11,078 bases of DNA from OLB6 sp964620125 (lineage in GTDB: Bacteria > Bacteroidota > Ignavibacteria > Kapaibacteriales > Kapaibacteriaceae): contig CAZUGQ010000041.1 in assembly GCA_964620125.1 (NCBI GenBank), positions 1-11,078 on the forward strand. Reading direction: 5' to 3'. A program made the position numbers and the translations under genes. This document shows, piece by piece, positions 6,327 to 11,078 of the stretch (the stretch's first letter is position 1; each line of letters starts with the position of its first letter). The notes under the pieces were generated by a model. It made no database searches. It had not been told where the DNA came from and was given only the letters and a program-made list of their open reading frames with translations.

Positions 6327-6662
6327 TTATTTCTGTTGCCTTCGAGATGGTGTTGTTCCAGCAGCCGCTACCATGCTCAGAAATCGCTCAACCTGCTGCT
6401 TGCCATAGATTGGCTGGCAGTACTGCGCACCTTTGTAAAAGGGTGTCCCAAACACGAAATGCGCACGCGCGAGCAACTCCTGCAGCTCTGCTAACTCGTC
6501 CTCTGTCTTTACCAGGAGCCGAACTTCCGAACCTTTCTTGTAGTTGCTAGTTCCTTCGGCCTTCCAACGTTTCTTGTCCTGCTGCCTTACATAACCGTTG
6601 CGATTGAACAGGTACACCAACTTGTGCGCAACAGACTTGGGTATGGTAGGGGGCTTTGCCAT
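6327..6662 (-). CDS. Conserved small hypothetical protein (111 aa)
   Basis: A basic 111-aa protein without signal peptide or membrane segment. The layout resembles a small uncharacterised family I have seen in environmental bacteria: an N-terminal segment PKSVAHKLVYLFNRNGYVRQQ, then YKKGSEVRLLVKTEDELAELQELL, and a C-terminal TPFYKGAQYCQPIYGKQQVERFL. No catalytic motif is visible. The many Arg, Lys and aromatic residues would fit nucleic-acid binding, which is inference only. The start is ATG. A run of eight C (coding strand) lies 13-20 nt upstream, an unusual placement that could alter promoter or leader spacing by slippage. It lies 63 bp from the GNAT gene and 124 bp from the EEP gene, all on the minus strand. 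Confidence 0.8.
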   Translation of the reverse strand: MAKPPTIPKSVAHKLVYLFNRNGYVRQQDKKRWKAEGTSNYKKGSEVRLLVKTEDELAELQELLARAHFVFGTPFYKGAQYCQPIYGKQQVERFLSMVAAAGTTPSRRQQK

Positions 6663-6674
6663 GTGTGAATATAT

Positions 6675-6682
6675 GGGGGGGG
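6675..6682. repeat. G8 homopolymer upstream of the 111-aa gene
   Basis: Eight consecutive G on the plus strand (C8 on the coding strand), 13-20 nt before the start codon. Homopolymeric G/C tracts of this length in leaders are slippage-prone and in some bacteria tune expression; no functional evidence here. Confidence 0.6.
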
Positions 6683-6786
6683 ATCATTGTACACAACGGC
6701 CTGCGATGTATATCGGTAGCACTAGCAGACGGCGATCACGGTAGCGAATCCCTAATTGCATTGTAGCAGAAACACGTGGATCCGGG

Positions 6787-7803
6787 TTAGGCGTACGGAC
6801 GGTATACGAAGTTGGCTTTGATGATGCCGTGATCATTCGTCCCGCTTACATCATGGTCATCCTGATTTAGGTGATCATTGGCAACAGTCAAACCGTCGAA
6901 GAGCCAGCGGCGCTTCCGGCTGTGATCATAAAACTCCTGACTGAAGAGAATGTGATCCAGCGACTCTTTCATTCCTTTGTACGAGTACGTATACAGAACG
7001 TCTCGTGTGTCTCGGAATTCCTGCATCACCTGTGCGCTGTAGAGTGCAGTGTCGCTTCCACCAATCGAGTCACCAAAAAGATAGCCGGGTTGCTCTGTTA
7101 GGATGTTCTGTGTGTTACTCCCCTGGCCATCGTTGATGTCGCCAATCACGATCACTGGATCGTCAGTATTCTTCATAAGCGTCGTAATAATCACTCGAAG
7201 TGCTGCGGCTTCGGCCGTTCGCCGGATTGTAGAGATCGCCGCGCCCAAAGCTGTTGCATGCATGCTGTGTGTTTCCTTCTTGTACCAGCTTTCCTTGTAC
7301 ACATCGGTTGGCCCCTTCGACTTGAAGTGACACACAAAGAGATGTGCCAAAGACTCTTTCCTGTGGAGCTTGAGTCTAGCGTGAAGAACAGGTCGAGAAA
7401 AACCACGTATGTCGATTCGGATCTCGGGTGTCTGTTTGTCACTGCCTTTCGACTGAAGCACAAGCTCCGCAGGGAAGTTGTCTATCCAGTTGCAATCCTG
7501 CACGTGAATGGAGGTCCGTACGATTGCCCCGCACACAATTCTCCCGCCTTCCGTCTGTGGCGGCACCAGAAGTTTGTACTGTGATGCTAACGCGGATGCG
7601 TCTATCGCCTTCTGGATTGCCGCTGAATGCCACAACTCCTGAAATCCCACTATATCGGCGTCAAGCAATTCTAATTGCCGTGCCGTCCAACGAATCTTCC
7701 GATCGTACACTTCTTGCGACCAACCCTTGGCATTCCGATACATTGGTAGATGTGGCTCGTTGAAATTGAGCAGATTGAAATTTGCAATGCTGAACTTCTT
7801 CAT
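6787..7803 (-). CDS. Endonuclease/exonuclease/phosphatase (EEP) family protein
   Basis: A 338-aa protein with the EEP (DNase I-like) motifs in order: Asn8/Asn10 in IANFNLLNF, catalytic metal-binding Glu56 in FQEL, GDIND (221-225), LDHI with Asp283-His284, and the terminal Asp324-His325 in GTNDHGII, which provides the catalytic histidine. GDIND replaces the more common GDFND. EEP enzymes cleave phosphodiester or phosphomonoester bonds in nucleic acids, phospholipids or inositol phosphates; the substrate is not clear. No signal peptide is evident, so it is probably cytosolic. The ATG start gives a natural N-terminus for the fold (MKKFSIANFNLLNF). It is separated from the next upstream minus-strand gene by about 215 bp and probably has its own promoter. 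Confidence 0.9.
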   Translation of the reverse strand: MKKFSIANFNLLNFNEPHLPMYRNAKGWSQEVYDRKIRWTARQLELLDADIVGFQELWHSAAIQKAIDASALASQYKLLVPPQTEGGRIVCGAIVRTSIHVQDCNWIDNFPAELVLQSKGSDKQTPEIRIDIRGFSRPVLHARLKLHRKESLAHLFVCHFKSKGPTDVYKESWYKKETHSMHATALGAAISTIRRTAEAAALRVIITTLMKNTDDPVIVIGDINDGQGSNTQNILTEQPGYLFGDSIGGSDTALYSAQVMQEFRDTRDVLYTYSYKGMKESLDHILFSQEFYDHSRKRRWLFDGLTVANDHLNQDDHDVSGTNDHGIIKANFVYRPYA

Positions 7804-7949
7804 ACATGTATTCCAGAATCGCGATAGGTGGTACGAGGATGCTGCACTCGCTGGCTTGGCAACATCACAAACTCAATCATAGCATTCTACAACTGAAAAA
7901 CTGCTCGTGTTATGTATTATTCAAGCAATCCTACTTCCGAGTTCATCAT

Positions 7950-7984
7950 TACACTGCTGCACCCGTATCCATAGAAGCAGTGTA
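7950..7984. other. 9-bp inverted repeat downstream of the asparagine synthetase-like gene
   Basis: TACACTGCT (7950-7958) and AGCAGTGTA (7976-7984) are perfect reverse complements around a 17-nt loop, about 35 nt beyond the stop of the minus-strand gene at 8019. It could be a 3'-end hairpin or terminator lacking a U-run, or an operator for the EEP gene. The rest of 7804-8018 shows no gene. Confidence 0.4.
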
Positions 7985-8018
7985 TCCTTGGTTGAGCATC
8001 AGTACCCGGGCACTCCGA

Positions 8019-9311
8019 TTACGTCTTCTGCTTCTTTTTTTTTGCCGCAGGGAACAACACGTTGTTCAGGATGAGGCGGTAGCCGGGACTGTTGGGATGC
8101 AGTGCTAGGTCGGTGGGTGGATCGCCAACGGCATGACGGTAGTCTTCCGGGTCATGTCCACCATACCACGTAAAGGTACCACGGCCAACGTTGCCGTGGA
8201 TGTAGCGTACTTGGTTCGTGCCATCTCGTTCGCCGAGGATTGTGACGCTCTTTTTGATGTACTCCTTCCGAAAGGCTGTAGTCTGGCCTAAGAAGCCGCG
8301 TAACACATTTACATGACACTGTGTGAGCATGGTTGGTACTGGATCGTATTTGGCCGAAAAATCGAACAGCGTAAAAAAGTCAGTTCGTTCTGTGGCGAGT
8401 ACCTGGTTTACATCAACGTCGATATTGCTGAACTCATATTCGAAAGGGTTAAGGCTCACACTAAAATTCTCAAACGCAAACGTTCGCGAGAAATCCAGCT
8501 TGTCGTTGGCACGCGGATCGGCCGGATCGCCATCAAAAACAGCATCGCAGATGTCCGTGTTCACCGTTGCCAATGCTATATCATACGTATCGGTGGCGCT
8601 ACACATTGCAAACATGAAGCCCCCTGCCGCTACATACTCTCTGATCTTCTCAACAACAGCTCGCTTTAGTTCGCTAACCTTGGCAAATCCAAGCTTTCGT
8701 GCCATGCCTTCCAACATTGCCACCTGCTGGATGTACCACGTTTGTCCGGCTGCACTTGCATAAAACTTGCCGTACTGACCGGTGAAGTCTTCGTGATGCA
8801 AATGCAACCAGTCATATTCACTGAGCTTGCCGGCAATCACTTCTTCGTCCCAGAGCTTGTCGTACTTCACCTCGGCATACTCCATCGCAAGGGTCACGGC
8901 ATCGTCCCATGGTCTGAAACCAGGAGGCGCATACACGGCTATGCGCGGAGCTTTCTCCAGCCGAACCGATTCTGTGTTGCTACCTTCTGCCTGTACCTCC
9001 GCATAAATCTGCGCTGCTTCGGCTCCATCAATGTTCTCAAAGCTTACGCCACGAACACGGCACTCGGTTTCAAGGTCCGAGGAAGCATCAAGCATAAAGC
9101 TCCCGCCCCGATAGTTGAGCAACCAGTCAACAGGCACGTCCTTCGTTAGCGCCATGAAGGCAATCCCATAGGCCTTCAGGTGGTTGTTCTGCGATAGATC
9201 CATCGGAATTAGCATCTTCTGCGCTGCTGCCGTGGTTGGCATCAGCATTGCCAACACCTGAACGGCAGCCAACAGAACACATTTCAGGTAGCTTCTTTCG
9301 CTCACATTCAT
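8019..9311 (-). CDS. Secreted 'asparagine synthetase B'-like protein of Bacteroidota type
   Basis: I set the start at ATG 9311, giving 430 aa, because it creates a clear signal peptide: basic NVSERSYLK, hydrophobic CVLLAAVQVLAMLMP, cleavage around TTAAA-QK (about residue 30). A longer open frame upstream overlaps the divergent gene and is unlikely. The mature start LLIPMD-like (MLIPMDLSQNNHLKAYGIAF) and VDWLLNYRGGSF match proteins annotated 'asparagine synthetase B' in Bacteroidota. It lacks the N-terminal Cys2 glutaminase and the SGGxDS PP-loop, so that name is misleading. RIAVYAPPG, WLHLHHEDFTGQYGKF and GGFMFAMCSATDT (Cys237) instead suggest a class I amidotransferase/ThuA-like fold with a nucleophile-elbow-like Cys. 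The function is unknown. It ends in a Lys-rich tail encoded over an A9 run (8035-8043). Confidence 0.85.
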   Translation of the reverse strand: MNVSERSYLKCVLLAAVQVLAMLMPTTAAAQKMLIPMDLSQNNHLKAYGIAFMALTKDVPVDWLLNYRGGSFMLDASSDLETECRVRGVSFENIDGAEAAQIYAEVQAEGSNTESVRLEKAPRIAVYAPPGFRPWDDAVTLAMEYAEVKYDKLWDEEVIAGKLSEYDWLHLHHEDFTGQYGKFYASAAGQTWYIQQVAMLEGMARKLGFAKVSELKRAVVEKIREYVAAGGFMFAMCSATDTYDIALATVNTDICDAVFDGDPADPRANDKLDFSRTFAFENFSVSLNPFEYEFSNIDVDVNQVLATERTDFFTLFDFSAKYDPVPTMLTQCHVNVLRGFLGQTTAFRKEYIKKSVTILGERDGTNQVRYIHGNVGRGTFTWYGGHDPEDYRHAVGDPPTDLALHPNSPGYRLILNNVLFPAAKKKKQKT

Positions 9312-9320
9312 GAGGCAATC

Positions 9321-9341
9321 TACGCATACCCCCGATGCGTA
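9321..9341. promoter_or_regulatory. Perfect palindrome in a 39-bp divergent intergenic region
   Basis: TACGCAT (9321-9327) and ATGCGTA (9335-9341) are exact reverse complements around a 7-nt GC-rich centre (ACCCCCG). They fill most of the 39 bp between two divergent starts (9311 minus, 9351 plus). The placement fits an operator for a shared regulator or overlapping promoters, but the regulator is unknown. Confidence 0.5.
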
Positions 9342-9350
9342 TTTTGCGGC

Positions 9351-9785
9351 ATGCTCATCAACCCACCAGACGTTGCCGCCATCGAAGCCATGCTGGGCGC
9401 GGCCACCTTGCTGGACGACCACACGTGGTTCTGGAACCTGCGAGATCAAGCCTCCAACCGAGTGATTGCCGTTACCGTTACCAACGCCGATGTTGGTGAG
9501 GGGGCTCGGGCATGTGTTGTTAGTGCTCAAACTCCTCACGGTATCGTTGAACTGCACGACGTTACTGGCTACCTGTGCATCGATCCAGACGAAGTGATGT
9601 TCATCGCCAAACACAATGACCGTTTTGACTCACTCGTTGTAGGCAGAAGTTGTACCTGTTCTCAGTTTGGGAATATCCGCGCTTCACTGCTCAGTGCCGA
9701 CCTAACCAAACTTGATCCATCACTGCTGTTCGCTGCAATGCAACTGAGCTTGGCGGAGTCGGTGCTTGAGGGATTGAGGGACTAG
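9351..9785 (+). CDS. Hypothetical protein (144 aa)
   Basis: I do not recognise this family. The protein is 144 aa with no signal peptide or membrane segment. Its middle is beta-rich (RVIAVTVTNADV, ACVVSAQTPHGIVELHDVTGYLCIDPDEVMFIAKHNDRFDSLVVG), and a short Cys-containing stretch RSCTCSQFGN follows. The C-terminus is helical (SLLFAAMQLSLAESVLEGL). Two ATGs are possible, 9351 and 9390; the first gives a longer natural N-terminus. The codon content and absence of stops over 435 bp support a real gene. It diverges from the secreted 430-aa protein with a palindrome between them. The last codons (LEGLRD-stop) fall in the first units of a 9-bp tandem repeat, so the C-terminus may have been reshaped by repeat expansion. 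Confidence 0.7.
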   Translation: MLINPPDVAAIEAMLGAATLLDDHTWFWNLRDQASNRVIAVTVTNADVGEGARACVVSAQTPHGIVELHDVTGYLCIDPDEVMFIAKHNDRFDSLVVGRSCTCSQFGNIRASLLSADLTKLDPSLLFAAMQLSLAESVLEGLRD

Positions 9786-9848
9786 AGGGACTAGAGGGAC
9801 TGGAGGAACTGGAGGGGCTAAAGAGACTTGAGGGACTAAAGGGGAAGA
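9769..9848. repeat. 9-bp tandem repeat, consensus AGGGACTAG
   Basis: Units from 9777: AGGGACTAG, AGGGACTAG, AGGGACTGG, AGGAACTGG, AGGGGCTAA, AGAGACTTG, AGGGACTAA, AGGGGAAGA, with a shorter 8-nt relative (AGGGATTG) just before. Divergence increases away from the gene. The TAG stop of the upstream gene (9783-9785) is inside the first full unit. The strand is strongly purine-biased. Confidence 0.85.
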
Positions 9849-9856
9849 GATGAAGA

Positions 9857-9875
9857 GGGGGTGGGTGGGTGCGGG
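9857..9875 (+). other. G-quadruplex motif
   Basis: Four G-runs (5, 3, 3 and 3 G) separated by loops of 1, 1 and 3 nt on the plus strand. Short loops make this a strong candidate quadruplex. It closes the purine-rich tract begun by the 9-bp repeats and lies about 140 bp upstream of ybeY on its coding strand, so it could form in mRNA or DNA. The rest of the gap to 10016 shows no gene. Confidence 0.65.
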
Positions 9876-10002
9876 TTGTAGCGGCAACATCCGACGGGTA
9901 CGGGTGAGCGATTGCGAATTACAAGCCCCTTACGACTGTGCCTTTACAGATAGACAGTCTCCGCTTTTGGGTAGGAATCGAATAGTGTTCAGATACGTGC
10001 TT

Positions 10003-10014
10003 GGTTTATAAACC
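10003..10014. promoter_or_regulatory. 12-bp perfect palindrome immediately before ybeY
   Basis: GGTTTATAAACC is self-complementary and ends 2 nt before the ybeY ATG. It occupies the place of a Shine-Dalgarno, which is absent. A 12-bp palindrome is expected a few times per 11 kb by chance, so this is only a candidate operator. Confidence 0.25.
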
Positions 10015-10016
10015 CT

Positions 10017-10421
10017 ATGGTCACGCTCACCAACGCTTCTGGCAGCAGCTATCGTGGCAAAGCAACAATCATCGCCGCCGTGGAACGAGCGATGAAGGCA
10101 GAAAAGCTCATCGGGCAGATTGACGTAATCCTGGTCAACGATAGGGAGATCCGCAGACTACATCGCAAGTGGTTTAAGAAGGACACAACTACCGATGTGA
10201 TAACGTTCCCAATCGAACCTGAGCCCCCTATCTTGGGAGAGGTGTATATCTCTGTGGATACTGCTAGGAAACAAGCAATCGAGTACGGTGTAACACTTAC
10301 AAACGAATTATGTCGGCTTGCCGTCCACGGAACATTGCATCTCGCTGGATATTCTGACGCAACAGATGCCCAGCGCGAGCGCATGCACGTCCTCGAGAAC
10401 CAGTATATTGTAAGCCGATGA
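10017..10421 (+). CDS. ybeY: Endoribonuclease YbeY (rRNA maturation factor)
   Basis: A 134-aa YbeY/UPF0054 protein. Conserved segments appear in order: RLHRKWFKKDTTTDVITFP (about 47-65), GEVYISVDTARKQA (74-87) and the metal site HGTLHLAGYSDATDAQRERM (104-123). YbeY is a single-strand RNA endonuclease used in 16S rRNA 3'-end maturation and ribosome quality control. The usual zinc triad H-x3-H-x5-H is H104, H108 and Asp114 here; an Asp at the third place is what I know from Bacteroidota YbeY, so it is a lineage trait, not a defect. There is no Shine-Dalgarno, and a palindrome lies just upstream. It overlaps the next gene by 4 bp (ATGA), indicating a coupled operon. Confidence 0.95.
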   Translation: MVTLTNASGSSYRGKATIIAAVERAMKAEKLIGQIDVILVNDREIRRLHRKWFKKDTTTDVITFPIEPEPPILGEVYISVDTARKQAIEYGVTLTNELCRLAVHGTLHLAGYSDATDAQRERMHVLENQYIVSR

Positions 10422-10876
10422 CCGATCGCTACACCGTAGAACGCATTATGGAGATCATTGCTTGGGTTGTGGGCAGCCACGAACCAGGCACGCCGTTGGC
10501 CAAGGTTGATGTAACGGAGCTTAGCGCTCGCGGCTACACCGACAGCGAAATCTCAGCTGCTCTTTCCTGGATTTTGGAAAGGGGCGATGGCCACGTGGAT
10601 CCAGCCGAGCACGGCAGCTTCCGTGTTCTCCACTCCGTTGAGTCGGAGGTGATAACCCCCGAAGCCTGGGGCATTCTGCTCAGTTATCACAATCTTGGTT
10701 TTCTTACCAACGCCGACTTAGAGCAAATCATCGAACGTGCAATGCTCATGGCTGGCGAAGCCATCATGGATGTGCCCGAGATTCGCGCATTGGTTGCAGT
10801 GTACGTGATGCATCAAGGTCCGCAGCCACTCGATGGCAGCAGGAGTCTACTCTCTGGTACAGAAGCCGTGAACTAG
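10418..10876 (+). CDS. smg: Smg/DUF494 family protein
   Basis: A 152-aa protein matching the Smg (DUF494) layout. The N-terminal helices VERIMEIIAWVV and the winged-helix-like DVTELSARGYTDSEISAALSWIL are followed by the signature RVLHSVESEVITPEAWGILL, then LGFLTNADLEQIIERAML and VPEIRALVAVYVM. Length fits the family (E. coli Smg is 157 aa). The function is not firmly known; in proteobacteria smg lies beside dprA and def. Here it follows ybeY with a 4-bp ATGA overlap, so the two are translated together. The stop codon TAG is inside ACTAG, the first element of an inverted repeat ACTAG-TGCG-CTAGT (10872-10885), which precedes the octamer array. Confidence 0.8.
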   Translation: MTDRYTVERIMEIIAWVVGSHEPGTPLAKVDVTELSARGYTDSEISAALSWILERGDGHVDPAEHGSFRVLHSVESEVITPEAWGILLSYHNLGFLTNADLEQIIERAMLMAGEAIMDVPEIRALVAVYVMHQGPQPLDGSRSLLSGTEAVN

Positions 10877-10912
10877 TGCGCTAGTAAGGTAGAGTCAGAT
10901 TTACTTTTTCAC

Positions 10913-11040
10913 TCAAGCATACTAGCACACTAACGTACTAGCATACTGGCACTCTATTGTTCTAGCACACTAGCGTACTAGCACACCAACATACCAGGAC
11001 ACAAACGTACTAGCACACTAGCACTCCAGCTTACTAACCA
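10913..11040. repeat. Degenerate octamer tandem array, consensus ACTAGCAC
   Basis: Sixteen consecutive 8-bp units in unbroken phase, from TCAAGCAT (10913) to ACTAACCA (11033-11040). Consensus ACTAGCAC is exact at 10921, 10977, 11009 and 11017; others are variants such as ACTAACGT, ACTAGCGT, TCTAGCAC and ACCAACAT. Seven units keep a CTAG core. The array fills the gap after smg and ends on the base before the tRNA. It is not coding: 8 bp is not a multiple of three. Confidence 0.88.
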
Positions 11041-11078
11041 GGCCTCGTAGCTCAGCAGGATAGAGCGACGCTTTCCTA
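11041..11078 (+). tRNA. tRNA-Arg(CCU), 5' part, cut by the window end
   Basis: The 38 nt fold as tRNA positions 1-37: acceptor strand GGCCTCG, T8-A9, a D-stem GCTC/GAGC with all four pairs, D-loop with G18-G19, G26, anticodon stem ACGCT, and loop TTCCTA. The anticodon at 34-36 is CCT, which reads the AGG arginine codon. The T-arm and 3' acceptor strand are beyond the window, so pairing of the acceptor could not be checked. Confidence 0.85.

Noticed and set aside
8000..8016. Possible decayed copy of the locus A hairpin repeat
   Set aside because: CAGTACCCGGGCACTCC shares AGTACC, GGG and GCACTCC with locus A and also lies 3' of a minus-strand gene, but the match is short and the right arm is incomplete.
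8035..8043. T9 run as an intrinsic terminator
   Set aside because: On the gene's own strand it is A9 inside the Lys-rich C-terminal codons, and no GC-rich hairpin precedes it in either orientation.
9312..9614. N-terminal extension of the secreted 430-aa protein to 531 aa
   Set aside because: The extension overlaps the divergent 144-aa gene, has low-complexity composition, and would bury the clear signal peptide that begins at 9311.

Overview
The window looks like a chromosomal segment from a member of the Bacteroidota/Chlorobiota-Kapabacteria (FCB) group. The case is indirect. Most starts lack a clear Shine-Dalgarno sequence. YbeY carries the Asp third metal ligand that I know from Bacteroidota-type YbeY, and there is a secreted protein of the kind mis-named 'asparagine synthetase B' in Bacteroidota. 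Exact taxonomy cannot be read from the sequence.

Layout. 1-135: two copies of a 23-bp hairpin repeat (locus A). 136-564 (-): VOC/glyoxalase-fold protein. 642-1257 (+): a two-gene MntA-HepT (nucleotidyltransferase/HEPN RNase) toxin-antitoxin module. 1270-1448 (-): a decayed, frameshifted 3' remnant of a DUF2442 gene. 1449-4474 (-): a two-gene unit, a short UvrA paralogue (777 aa, UvrB-binding domain missing) followed after 5 bp by an unrecognised 228-aa protein with four regularly spaced C-terminal cysteines. 4475-4787: intergenic region with three hairpin repeats (locus B). 4788-5252 (-): Nudix hydrolase. 5358-5736: a 29-bp tandem hairpin-repeat array (locus C) interrupted by a 100-N assembly gap. 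5862-7803 (-): GNAT acetyltransferase, a conserved small hypothetical protein and an endonuclease/exonuclease/phosphatase (EEP) protein. 8019-9311 (-): secreted 'asparagine synthetase B'-like protein. 9351-9785 (+): unknown protein, divergent from it across a 39-bp gap with a perfect 7-bp-arm palindrome. 9769-9875: a purine-rich tract with 9-bp tandem repeats and a G-quadruplex motif. 10017-10876 (+): ybeY and an Smg/DUF494 gene overlapping by 4 bp. 10913-11040: a 16-unit degenerate octamer array ending on the first base of a tRNA-Arg(CCU), which is cut by the window end.

The protein content is mostly accessory (toxin-antitoxin, drug/DNA-repair ABC ATPase, Nudix, GNAT, VOC) with a conserved housekeeping pair (ybeY-smg) at the right end. 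The most unusual material is non-coding: a family of locus-specific, internally homogenised hairpin repeats built on ACCGGGA-N9-TCCCGGT, found 3' of three minus-strand genes, and two short-period arrays (9 bp and 8 bp) that begin at or near the stop codons of plus-strand genes. I see no convincing complete new defence or biosynthetic system. The best candidates for undescribed biology are the hairpin-repeat family and the UvrA-like/four-Cys protein pair.
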